Positions 1 through 7,455 of a DNA stretch of 64,000 nt are shown in pieces. A program made the position numbers and the translations under genes. The notes beneath the pieces are model-generated. The model searched no databases and was not told the origin of the DNA. It worked only from the letters and a program-made list of their open reading frames with translations. Position 1 is the first letter of the stretch, and the number at the start of each line of letters is the position of its first letter. Source of the stretch: Pseudotamlana agarivorans (GTDB lineage Bacteria; Bacteroidota; Bacteroidia; Flavobacteriales; Flavobacteriaceae); NCBI RefSeq assembly GCF_018860245.1, contig NZ_JAHKPD010000024.1:1-64000 (forward strand). Direction: 5' to 3'.

Positions 1-60
1 CCCCAAGTTTTATGGTTGAGCCTTTTTTAGATTGTTTGTAATTGATAGACGTAATTAATC

Positions 61-94
61 AAAAAAAAAAGCCCAACTGAAAAGTTGAGCTTTT
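61..94 (-). terminator. Rho-independent terminator of the OmpA-like lipoprotein gene
   Basis: A 12-bp hairpin has arms at 67-78 and 83-94 and a GAAA loop. Read on the minus strand it is followed by ten T residues (61-70). It lies 22 bases past the stop codon of the minus-strand gene that ends at 117, so it should end that transcript. Confidence 0.8.
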
Positions 95-116
95 GAAATT
101 TTATAAAATGTGTTGC

Positions 117-953
117 CTAGTTGCCATCAGCAAGGTTTTTCATTTCTTTTTCGATCATGTCATAAAACTGATCAATTTTTGGTAACACTACGATACGTGT
201 ACGACGGTTTTTAGCTCTGTTTTCAGCAGTGTCATTATCTACTAAAGGTACATAAGAACTACGTCCTGCAGCGATTAATTGCCCTGGGTTTACATCTAAA
301 CTTTCTAAAACTCTAATGATAGAAGTAGAACGTTTAACACTTAAGTCCCAATTGTCGATTAAAACACCCTTGCTATAAGGTACAGAATCAGTGTGACCTT
401 CAACCATACATTCAAAATCAGGTTTGCTATTTACAACTTTTGCAACCTTAGCAAGAACTTCTTTGGCTCTAGATGTTACGTTGTAACTACCGCTTTGGAA
501 TAATAATTTATCAGCTATAGAAATAAATACCACGCCTTTTTCAACATTTACTTCAATGTCAGGGTCGTTGATACCAACTTCACGCTTTAAACTTGTTACT
601 AAAGCTAAAGTTACACTGTCTTTTTGTGTTAATGCATCTTGCAAACGCGTAATTTTAAGTTCCTTCTCTTTAATGCTTTCTAACGTTTTTTCAACATTAC
701 TAGCACCTTTTGAAGATAGGATAGTTAAATGATCGTTGCTTTTACGTAAATCTGCTACTTGCTCCTCTAATGCTTTCGCACGTGCAGAAGATGTTGCTCT
801 ATCTTCTAAACAAGAATTTAACTTTACAGTTGCAGAATTAAGCAAATCTTGTGTTTCTTTTTGTTTTGCTTGTAAATCTGTAAATTGTTTTTTTGATACA
901 CATGAGCTTAAAATAAGCATGGCAGAAGCACTAAGTAATAAGATTCTTTTCAT
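117..953 (-). CDS. OmpA/MotB-domain lipoprotein with coiled coil
   Basis: The 278-aa protein has a lipoprotein signal with lipobox LSSC (Cys18). A long charged heptad-like segment follows (about residues 20-125), then a C-terminal OmpA peptidoglycan-binding domain (about 130-260). Recognisable OmpA motifs are EGHTDS, a WDLS..R helix and the closing NRRTRIVVLP strand, which supply the Asp and Arg that grip meso-diaminopimelate. It probably anchors the outer membrane to the wall. The family is abundant in Bacteroidota and I cannot name a specific orthologue. It is monocistronic: a terminator lies downstream and the next gene upstream starts about 1 kb away on the same strand. Confidence 0.85.
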   Translation of the reverse strand: MKRILLLSASAMLILSSCVSKKQFTDLQAKQKETQDLLNSATVKLNSCLEDRATSSARAKALEEQVADLRKSNDHLTILSSKGASNVEKTLESIKEKELKITRLQDALTQKDSVTLALVTSLKREVGINDPDIEVNVEKGVVFISIADKLLFQSGSYNVTSRAKEVLAKVAKVVNSKPDFECMVEGHTDSVPYSKGVLIDNWDLSVKRSTSIIRVLESLDVNPGQLIAAGRSSYVPLVDNDTAENRAKNRRTRIVVLPKIDQFYDMIEKEMKNLADGN

Positions 954-1044
954 AATGGTGTTCGGATTAACTTTCTAAATTGATTAACAAAAATATATAA
1001 AATTCGGCTGACAAATACAATTTAACAAAACTTTTGCTTAAGAT

Positions 1045-2034
1045 TTATAAACTGGTATAAACCTTTTTTTTACGAATAAAATAATCAAAAACTATGGATG
1101 TTCTAGATTGATACTTTATATGTTGTTTTGTTAATTTTCGCTGTTTTAATAATCGATTCAGTTGTCTGTAATAACTAAAATGTGCTTTAATTATTGCAAG
1201 CGTATGTTTTGGTTTTAATTCAGCAAGAAATTTGATACCTGCAATGCCGTCGAGGCACATTCTAACAAGTATTATGCCAAACAAAAAACCATTTGCGTTT
1301 TTTGTTAACATGAACAAGCTGTTTCTAAAATTAAGATAGGTTTTTTTAGGGTTTTGGGTGTTCAATGTCGCTCCACCAACATGGTAAACTTTAGAAGCTC
1401 CCACGTATTTAATTGAATATCCTTGATTTTTTGCGCGCCAGCATAGGTCAATTTCTTCCATATGGGCAAAAAAATGCTCATCCAAACCATTAAGTTTTTT
1501 AAAAACACTTCGTCTTATAAACAAACAGGCTCCAGTGGCCCAAAATATGTTTATGTTATCATCGTATTGAGCGTCATCTTTTTCTATGCTCTCAAAAATT
1601 CGACCTCTGCAATAGGGGTAGCCAAATTTGTCTATAAATCCGCCTGCTGCACCTGCGTATTCAAAATAGGCTTTGTTTTTATAATCTAATATTTTTGGTT
1701 GAATAATAGCAGTGTTTTCGTCTTGTATAAAGGAATTAACAATAGGTGTTAACCAATTTTTTGTAACCTCAATATCACTATTTAATAAACAAAAAATATC
1801 AGCATCTATATTTTTTAATGCATCATTATAGCCTTTGGCATATCCTCCATTTGTATTGTTTTGTATAATTTCTACAGTAGGGAAGTTGTTGATTACAAAA
1901 TTAACTGAATCATCTGTAGAAGCGTTATCTGCGAGATAAATTTGTGCTTCTTTAGAATTTGCAATGATTGAAGGTAAGAATTGTTCAAGCAATGTCTTTC
2001 CATTCCAATTTAATATAACAACAGCTATTTTCAT
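1045..2034 (-). CDS. Glycosyltransferase family 2 (rhamnosyltransferase-like)
   Basis: The 329-aa protein opens with the GT-A signature VVILNWNG and has a DNAST nucleotide-binding loop near residue 37. The metal-binding motif is NSD (residues 85-87), and HMEEIDLCWR supplies the acidic catalytic-base region. A hydrophobic stretch near residue 245 and a basic tail suggest peripheral membrane attachment. Family members transfer sugars to cell-surface polysaccharides or lipids; donor and acceptor cannot be read from sequence. Its start overlaps the stop of the HsdR-N gene by four bases (ATGA), so the two are translationally coupled. Confidence 0.85.
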   Translation of the reverse strand: MKIAVVILNWNGKTLLEQFLPSIIANSKEAQIYLADNASTDDSVNFVINNFPTVEIIQNNTNGGYAKGYNDALKNIDADIFCLLNSDIEVTKNWLTPIVNSFIQDENTAIIQPKILDYKNKAYFEYAGAAGGFIDKFGYPYCRGRIFESIEKDDAQYDDNINIFWATGACLFIRRSVFKKLNGLDEHFFAHMEEIDLCWRAKNQGYSIKYVGASKVYHVGGATLNTQNPKKTYLNFRNSLFMLTKNANGFLFGIILVRMCLDGIAGIKFLAELKPKHTLAIIKAHFSYYRQLNRLLKQRKLTKQHIKYQSRTSIVFDYFIRKKKVYTSL

Positions 2035-2498
2035 GAGGTGTAATTAGGGATGTCTTTTAAAAAAGTATAACATTCATTTTTAAAATCCATTTGGCAATAA
2101 TAATGATTAAGTCCGTTTGTAACCATTAAATAAGTCGCGTTTAATTCTAAATTGTAACGCGAAATTTGATCGAATGTCGTTTGGCTAATAGTAATTTTTG
2201 GTGCTTTACACTCTACAATGAGGTGAATAGTTCCATCTGTATTAAAAACAACGATATCATAGCGTTTTTTTAAAGTATTGATGGTAAGTTCTTTCTCAAC
2301 GTTTATTAGCGATTTTGGAAATTTTTTAACGGAAATTAGGTATTTAACACAGTGTTGTCGCACCCATTCTTCAGGTTGTAAAATCACAAATTTTTTACGA
2401 ATAGGATCAAAAATAGATACTTTATTTTCTTTATTTTTGAATCGAAACGAATATTCTGGAAAATTAAGCGCTTGCACAGTGTAATGTTTATTTTTCAA
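2031..2498 (-). CDS. HsdR N-terminal-domain (PD-(D/E)XK nuclease-like) orphan protein
   Basis: The 155-aa protein matches only the N-terminal nuclease domain of type I restriction R subunits. The PD-(D/E)XK core is visible as Asp81 (RYDIVV) and Glu96-x-Lys98 (VECKAP), with an upstream EEW motif near 43. No helicase domain and no hsdM or hsdS gene is present, so it is not a complete restriction system. It is divergent from holA, with 82 bp between the two starts, and overlaps the following glycosyltransferase gene by four bases. I infer a housekeeping nucleic-acid role rather than defence. Activity is unproven. Confidence 0.75.
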   Translation of the reverse strand: MKNKHYTVQALNFPEYSFRFKNKENKVSIFDPIRKKFVILQPEEWVRQHCVKYLISVKKFPKSLINVEKELTINTLKKRYDIVVFNTDGTIHLIVECKAPKITISQTTFDQISRYNLELNATYLMVTNGLNHYYCQMDFKNECYTFLKDIPNYTS

Positions 2499-2580
2499 AG
2501 TTAAGCTACATTATAGAAATACCAAATATCCTAAGATAATTGTTGGAATTGGCTATTTTTTAATCTGAAATTTTATTGAT

Positions 2581-3585
2581 TTGGACGAAGTCAAACAATT
2601 AGTAAACGATATAAAGAAAGGGAATTTAAAGCCAATCTATTTTTTAATGGGTGAAGAGCCTTATTATATTGATAGAATCTCCGATTATATTGAACAAACA
2701 ATTCTGTCGGAAGAAGAACGTGGCTTCAATCAAATGGTATTATACGGCAGAGATGTTAGTGTTGAAGATGTTATAGGGCACGCAAAACGTTTCCCAATGA
2801 TGGCAGAACATCAAGTGGTAATTGTTAAAGAAGCACAAGACTTATCCCGCACAATTGAAAAATTTGCTGCTTATGCCGCTAACCCGCAGCCAACAACAAT
2901 TTTAGTAATCAATTATAAATATAAAAAGTTAGATAAGCGAAAAGCGCTTTATAAGGCCATTAATAAAGTAGGTGTTGTTTTTGAGAGTAAAAAACTTTAC
3001 GAAAACCAAGTTTCAGATTGGATAAGACGTGTACTGGCATCTAAAAAGTACACCATTACCCCAAAAGCAGCGCAAATGCTAGTTGAGTTTTTAGGGACTG
3101 ATTTGAGTAAAATAAACAATGAATTAGAAAAACTTCAAATCATACTTCCTAAAGAAACGCAAATCACCCCAGAACACATCGAAGAGAATATAGGAATCAG
3201 TAAAGACTACAATAACTTCGAGCTTAGAAAAGCAGTAGGTGAGCGAAACACAGTTAAAATATATAAAATTGTGAAATATTTTGCAGAAAATCCTAAGGAC
3301 AATCCCATGGTTGTGACCGTGTCCTTAATGTTCAACTTTTTCTCTCAACTTTTACATTTTCATGGTTTATCTGATAAATCTCCACGTCATGTAGCCCAAG
3401 CCCTTAAGGTGAATCCATATTTTGTGAATGAGTATATTACCGCTGGTAAAAATTACCCTATGCGAAAGGTTAGTGCTGTTGTAGCAACCTTAAGGGAGTT
3501 TGATGTAAAAAGTAAGGGTGTAGGGTCTAATGCTGTTCCGCAAGGTGATTTGCTTAAAGAACTCATGGTTAGAATTCTAAATTAA
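2581..3585 (+). CDS. holA: DNA polymerase III subunit delta
   Basis: This 334-aa protein is the delta subunit of the clamp loader, which opens the sliding clamp. The N-terminal segment IYFLMGEEPYYID near residue 20 is typical of flavobacterial HolA. The collar domain lies at the C terminus, about 210-334. The start codon is TTG. No in-frame ATG lies near the conserved N terminus, and the family usually begins MDEVKQ, so TTG is accepted here. It is 12 bases upstream of ung, which makes a small replication/repair operon. Confidence 0.9.
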   Translation: MDEVKQLVNDIKKGNLKPIYFLMGEEPYYIDRISDYIEQTILSEEERGFNQMVLYGRDVSVEDVIGHAKRFPMMAEHQVVIVKEAQDLSRTIEKFAAYAANPQPTTILVINYKYKKLDKRKALYKAINKVGVVFESKKLYENQVSDWIRRVLASKKYTITPKAAQMLVEFLGTDLSKINNELEKLQIILPKETQITPEHIEENIGISKDYNNFELRKAVGERNTVKIYKIVKYFAENPKDNPMVVTVSLMFNFFSQLLHFHGLSDKSPRHVAQALKVNPYFVNEYITAGKNYPMRKVSAVVATLREFDVKSKGVGSNAVPQGDLLKELMVRILN

Positions 3586-3597
3586 TTATAAAAGGTT

Positions 3598-4263
3598 ATG
3601 ATTGCTGAAATACAAGAAAGCTGGAAGCAACATTTAGAGAGCGAATTCGATAAGCCATATTTCAAGGATTTAATGACTTTTATAGCTTCGGAATATGAAA
3701 ATAATCAATGTTTTCCTCCAAAGGATCAAATTTTTAGTGCATTTAACACTTGTACTTTTGAAGATTTAAAAGTAGTTATTATTGGTCAGGATCCTTATCA
3801 TGGTTTTGGGCAAGCAAATGGTTTGTGTTTTTCTGTTAATGAAGGCGTTAAACATCCTCCGTCTTTAGTTAATATTTTTAAAGAAATTGAAACTGATTTA
3901 AAGGAAGCTTATCCTATAACGGGTAATTTAGAACGTTGGGCAGGGCAGGGGGTATTACTTTTAAACGCAACCTTAACTGTGAGAGCTCACGAGGCTGGTA
4001 GTCACCAAAAACAAGGTTGGGAATCTTTTACTGATGCGGTTATTAAAATAATAAGTGAAAAAAAGAAAAATGTAGTATTCTTACTTTGGGGTGGATACGC
4101 TAAGAAAAAAGTAAAATTAATAGCCTTAGACAAACATAAGGTAATAACTTCAGGGCATCCTTCTCCTTTAAGTGCTAACAGAGGGTACTGGTTTGGAAAT
4201 AGAAGTTTTAGTAAAACAAATTTATATTTAAATGAAATAAAAAAAGCCACAATTAAATGGTGA
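3598..4263 (+). CDS. ung: Uracil-DNA glycosylase, family 1
   Basis: The enzyme removes uracil from DNA after cytosine deamination or dUTP incorporation. At 221 aa it has the usual family-1 length. The water-activating loop GQDPYH (residues 63-68, catalytic Asp65) and the minor-groove intercalation loop HPSPLS (from His187) are both intact. The LLNATLTV strand near residue 120 supplies the uracil-recognition region. It is co-oriented with holA and 12 bases behind it. Confidence 0.95.
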   Translation: MIAEIQESWKQHLESEFDKPYFKDLMTFIASEYENNQCFPPKDQIFSAFNTCTFEDLKVVIIGQDPYHGFGQANGLCFSVNEGVKHPPSLVNIFKEIETDLKEAYPITGNLERWAGQGVLLLNATLTVRAHEAGSHQKQGWESFTDAVIKIISEKKKNVVFLLWGGYAKKKVKLIALDKHKVITSGHPSPLSANRGYWFGNRSFSKTNLYLNEIKKATIKW

Positions 4264-4317
4264 CTTGTTAAAAATTATATACTGGATAATAATTTTTTAA
4301 AATTGTCGTTATCCAGA

Positions 4318-4494
4318 TTAACTTCCTGTAGCCGCTAAACGTGGTGAAAGCGTTTGTATTCTACTTTGAGGTTTTAATACGATTGGAGTTCTGTTTTTGT
4401 TTGTAGCTTTCTTAACTTTATTACAGCTAAATTTTAATAGTAAAAAATTAAAAGCTACTAATGCAGAAATAATTATGGTAGTTGTTAATATCAT
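4318..4494 (-). CDS. Small single-pass membrane protein ending in LAATGS (58 aa)
   Basis: The frame is complete from ATG to TAA. An N-terminal hydrophobic helix (about residues 4-22) is followed by a Cys at 24, then a basic linear tail that ends RLAATGS. A plausible promoter sits 80 bases upstream at 4575-4606. It is convergent with ung, whose stop is 54 bases away. I do not recognise a characterised family. The ending recalls LPxTG, but the membrane helix is at the wrong end for a sortase substrate. Hydrophobic plus basic composition and the promoter argue that it is a real gene. Confidence 0.55.
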   Translation of the reverse strand: MILTTTIIISALVAFNFLLLKFSCNKVKKATNKNRTPIVLKPQSRIQTLSPRLAATGS

Positions 4495-4574
4495 AAGTAG
4501 TTGTTTTTAATCTTGTTATAGATATATTAAGTGCGCTATTGGCATCAGGTATATCTATAAGATATAGTCTTTTG

Positions 4575-4606
4575 CAAATTTAACCAATAAAAGACTACAG
4601 CGCAAT
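4575..4606 (-). promoter_or_regulatory. Putative Bacteroidota promoter for the 58-aa membrane protein
   Basis: Read on the minus strand, ATTG at 4606-4603 and TAAATTTG at 4582-4575 match the -33 (TTG) and -7 (TAnnTTTG) elements of the housekeeping sigma factor, with a 20-base spacer. The distance to the ATG is about 80 bases. Confidence 0.5.
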
Positions 4607-4796
4607 ACGTAGGTATACCTATTTATTTTTTTTTAGAACTATCTAAAATTCAAGTTAAAAAATTGGCATAATCTTAGAATTTCTAATGTTTTTTGAGAAA
4701 TGATACCCGATTTATCTATAGCTATACCCTTTTTTAGGCTGTATGGTACATTGTTTGTTGCAAAAATCATCAAGTTTGGATTTTTGCTTAAAAAAA

Positions 4797-4896
4797 ATCA
4801 CAACTAATTCGTTCAATAGAATTAGGGTAAATTTTCTTTTTTAAACATTTTAACTGTGACATCTTAACAAAAATTTTTCATTTTAGTAGTTGTGAT
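4797..4896. repeat. Widely spaced 10-bp inverted repeat upstream of menB
   Basis: ATCACAACTA at 4797-4806 is the exact reverse complement of TAGTTGTGAT at 4887-4896. A second inverted pair, CTAATTC at 4804-4810 and GAATTAG at 4819-4825, overlaps the left arm. Both lie 60-175 bases before the menB promoter and could be paired operator half-sites. In DNA this AT-rich, chance is also possible. Confidence 0.35.
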
Positions 4897-4955
4897 TATC
4901 TTCAAATAAAGTCATTTTTTAGGCCATGAAATATGTGTTTTAAGGAAATAAAAAT

Positions 4956-4963
4956 TATTTTTG
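4956..4963 (+). promoter_or_regulatory. -7 promoter element of the menaquinone operon
   Basis: TATTTTTG matches TAnnTTTG exactly and ends 15 bases before the menB ATG at 4979. A clear -33 TTTG is lacking. The last three bases form an in-frame TTG that makes the menB frame look longer than it is. Confidence 0.55.
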
Positions 4964-4978
4964 GCTAAAATTATTAAT

Positions 4979-5818
4979 ATGGAAGAACCTAAATGGGTTA
5001 CAGTTAAAGAATATGAAGACATTACATATAAAAAATGTGATGGTGTTGCTAGAATAGCCTTTAACAGGCCTGATGTTAGAAATGCTTTTCGGCCTAAAAC
5101 AACTAGTGAATTGTACGATGCTTTTTATGACGCGAATGAAGATGTAAATATAGGTGTTGTGTTATTATCTGCCGAAGGACCTTCTACGAAAGACGGGGTT
5201 TATTCATTTTGTAGTGGAGGCGATCAAAAAGCTCGTGGACATCAAGGTTATGTTGGTGAAGATGGTTATCATAGGTTAAATATATTAGAAGTCCAACGTT
5301 TAATTCGTTTTATGCCAAAAGCAGTTATTGCTGTGGTTCCAGGTTGGGCTGTAGGTGGCGGACATAGTTTACACGTAGTTTGCGATCTAACTTTAGCAAG
5401 TAAGGAACATGCTATATTTAAGCAAACAGATGCAGATGTTACAAGTTTTGACGGTGGTTATGGTTCTGCATATTTAGCTAAAATGGTTGGACAGAAAAAG
5501 GCTAGAGAAATCTTTTTCTTAGGAAGAAACTATTCAGCGCAAGAGGCTTTCGAGATGGGTATGGTAAATGCTGTAATTCCACATGATGATTTAGAGAGTA
5601 CAGCTTTTGAGTGGGCTCAGGAAATATTGGCGAAATCACCAACCTCAATTAAAATGTTGAAATTCGCTATGAATTTAACCGATGATGGTATGGTGGGGCA
5701 ACAAGTTTTTGCTGGTGAGGCTACGCGTTTGGCCTATATGACTGAAGAGGCTAAAGAAGGGCGTAATGCTTTTCTTGAAAAACGTAAGCCTAATTTTGAT
5801 AAAAAATGGATTCCATAA
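4979..5818 (+). CDS. menB: 1,4-dihydroxy-2-naphthoyl-CoA synthase, type II
   Basis: This crotonase-fold enzyme cyclises o-succinylbenzoyl-CoA to 1,4-dihydroxy-2-naphthoyl-CoA in menaquinone synthesis. The 279-aa protein has the oxyanion-hole segments SGGDQK and GWAVGGGHSLH. It also has the QTDADVTSFDGG active-site loop. The Asp in QTD (residue 151) marks the bicarbonate-independent type II enzyme; type I enzymes have Gly there and borrow bicarbonate. I start at ATG 4979 because the longer frame opens at a TTG inside the -7 promoter box. Its stop overlaps the menA ATG (TAATG). Confidence 0.95.
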   Translation: MEEPKWVTVKEYEDITYKKCDGVARIAFNRPDVRNAFRPKTTSELYDAFYDANEDVNIGVVLLSAEGPSTKDGVYSFCSGGDQKARGHQGYVGEDGYHRLNILEVQRLIRFMPKAVIAVVPGWAVGGGHSLHVVCDLTLASKEHAIFKQTDADVTSFDGGYGSAYLAKMVGQKKAREIFFLGRNYSAQEAFEMGMVNAVIPHDDLESTAFEWAQEILAKSPTSIKMLKFAMNLTDDGMVGQQVFAGEATRLAYMTEEAKEGRNAFLEKRKPNFDKKWIP

Positions 5819-6720
5819 TGAGGAATTTTTCCACGTGGATTTCCGCGATGCGTTTAAGAACACTGCCTTTATCTGTTTCGGGAATTATTTTAGCGTCTTG
5901 TTTGGCACAATACAACCAAGTTTTTTCTTGGAGTATTTGTATTATAGCTATTTTGACAACCCTGAGTTTACAAATACTTTCCAATCTGGCAAACGATTAT
6001 GGTGATGGTGTAAAAGGTACAGATAACGACGATAGAATCGGTCCACAACGTGCTATTCAATCGGGTAAAATATCTCCAAAACAACTTTTAACAGCAATTG
6101 TAATTAATGTTATTATTGCACTTTTCTTAGCTATATTATTAATTTTTACAGCTTTTGGGGCAGAACATTTCCTGCTTTCTTTAGTGTTTTTAGTTTTGGG
6201 CATCGCTTCAGTGGTTGCGGCAATAAGATATACTGTTGGTAGTAGTGCATTTGGTTATAAAGGTCTAGGTGATATTTTTGTTTTTATTTTTTTCGGACTC
6301 GTAAGTGTGATCGGATGCTATGTTTTATATGCTAAAAATATCAGTTTTTTAACTGTTCTACCTGCGATAACAGTTGGGCTTTTAAGTACAGGAGTTTTGA
6401 ACCTTAATAATATGAGGGACAGAATTTCAGATAAAAAATCAAATAAAATTACGCTTGCCGTGAAGTTAGGTGCCAAAAAAGTGAAAATTTATCACAATAT
6501 TTTAATTGTATCGGCCATTACTGCTTCAGCTTTATTTGGTGTTATATTTTATACTTCCGTTTATAATTTAGTCTTTTTTATAGCATATATCCCTTTAGTA
6601 ATTCATTTAAAAACAGTTAATAATAATAACGATTTGGCGTTATTAGATCCAGAATTAAAGAAATTGGCATTAACGACCGTTTTACTAGCATTGTTAATGG
6701 GAATCGGTCAATTGTTATAG
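5818..6720 (+). CDS. menA: 1,4-dihydroxy-2-naphthoate polyprenyltransferase
   Basis: An integral-membrane UbiA-family prenyltransferase of 300 aa that attaches the polyprenyl tail to dihydroxynaphthoate, giving demethylmenaquinone. The first Asp-rich motif is NDYGDG with TDNDDR just after it. The second is NNMRDRISDKKSNK. Eight or nine hydrophobic helices surround them. I place the start at 5818, where TAATG couples it to menB; an in-frame ATG at 5806 would add four residues and overlap menB by 13 bases. A metallohydrolase follows after 34 bases. Confidence 0.93.
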   Translation: MRNFSTWISAMRLRTLPLSVSGIILASCLAQYNQVFSWSICIIAILTTLSLQILSNLANDYGDGVKGTDNDDRIGPQRAIQSGKISPKQLLTAIVINVIIALFLAILLIFTAFGAEHFLLSLVFLVLGIASVVAAIRYTVGSSAFGYKGLGDIFVFIFFGLVSVIGCYVLYAKNISFLTVLPAITVGLLSTGVLNLNNMRDRISDKKSNKITLAVKLGAKKVKIYHNILIVSAITASALFGVIFYTSVYNLVFFIAYIPLVIHLKTVNNNNDLALLDPELKKLALTTVLLALLMGIGQLL

Positions 6721-6754
6721 AATTTTTGTAATTTAATCTTCTAATTTTAATAAG

Positions 6755-7432
6755 ATGAAAATAACATTTTACGGGCATGCAAGTTTAGGAATTCAAGTAG
6801 ATGATGTTCATATACTTGTTGATCCATTTATTTCTGCAAACCCTAAAGCTTCAGATGTTGATATCGATAATCTTAAGGCGGATTATATTTTAGTAACTCA
6901 TGCGCATCAAGATCATATTGTAGATGTGGAGGCCATAGCAAAGCGAACTGGAGCTGTTGTTGTTTCGAATTTTGAAATAGTTTCATATTACGAGAAACTA
7001 GGTATCGAAGGTCACCCAATGAATCATGGCGGTAAATGGGATTTCGAATTTGGTATGGTAAAATACGTAAATGCAATTCACACGTCTTCATTCCCAGATG
7101 GATCTTATGGTGGTCAGCCAGGAGGGTTTGTAATAGAAGGTGAACGTAAAAATATATATATTGCTGGCGATACGGCTTTGACCTATGATATGAAGTTAAT
7201 ACCGCTTCAAACAAAGTTAGATTTAGCGATATTACCAATTGGTGATAATTTTACCATGGGCATTGACGATGCCATTTTAGCTAGTGATTTTATTCAATGT
7301 GATAAAGTTTTAGGGTACCATTACGATACTTTTGGATACATTGAAATTGATCATGAGGATGCTAAACGAAAATTCTTTGAAAAAGATAAAGATTTAATGC
7401 TACTTGAAATAAATCATTTTATAGAGTTATAA
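6755..7432 (+). CDS. UPF0173-family metal-dependent hydrolase (MBL fold)
   Basis: The 225-aa protein is a small metallo-beta-lactamase-fold hydrolase. The zinc-binding signature H49-A-H51-Q-D53-H54 is intact and further ligands are expected at GDTAL and GYHYDTF. The N terminus KITFYGHASL is characteristic of the UPF0173 (YtkL-like) family, whose substrate is unknown. It lies inside the menaquinone operon between menA and the patatin gene. A role in the pathway, for example DHNA-CoA hydrolysis, is conceivable but unsupported. Confidence 0.85.
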   Translation: MKITFYGHASLGIQVDDVHILVDPFISANPKASDVDIDNLKADYILVTHAHQDHIVDVEAIAKRTGAVVVSNFEIVSYYEKLGIEGHPMNHGGKWDFEFGMVKYVNAIHTSSFPDGSYGGQPGGFVIEGERKNIYIAGDTALTYDMKLIPLQTKLDLAILPIGDNFTMGIDDAILASDFIQCDKVLGYHYDTFGYIEIDHEDAKRKFFEKDKDLMLLEINHFIEL

Positions 7433-7455
7433 TTCAAAAAATTTAAGCCCCTAAT

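Larger units (their letters stand above)
4495..4978. other. 484-bp intergenic region between the 58-aa gene and menB
   Basis: I see no credible reading frame here. The region holds the divergent minus-strand promoter at 4575-4606, a pair of 10-bp inverted arms at 4797-4806 and 4887-4896, and the menB -7 box at 4956-4963. The rest is AT-rich with no recognisable riboswitch or structured RNA. Confidence 0.6.

Noticed and set aside
2031-2498. Type I restriction-modification system
   Set aside because: Only the N-terminal nuclease-like domain is present; no helicase part, methylase or specificity subunit lies nearby.
4318-4494. Sortase (LPxTG-like) substrate
   Set aside because: The LAATGS ending has no following membrane helix or basic tail, the helix is at the N terminus, and Gram-negative Bacteroidota do not anchor proteins this way.
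6873-7238. 121-codon minus-strand frame inside the UPF0173 gene
   Set aside because: It lies wholly within a clearly conserved metallohydrolase and encodes no recognisable domain.
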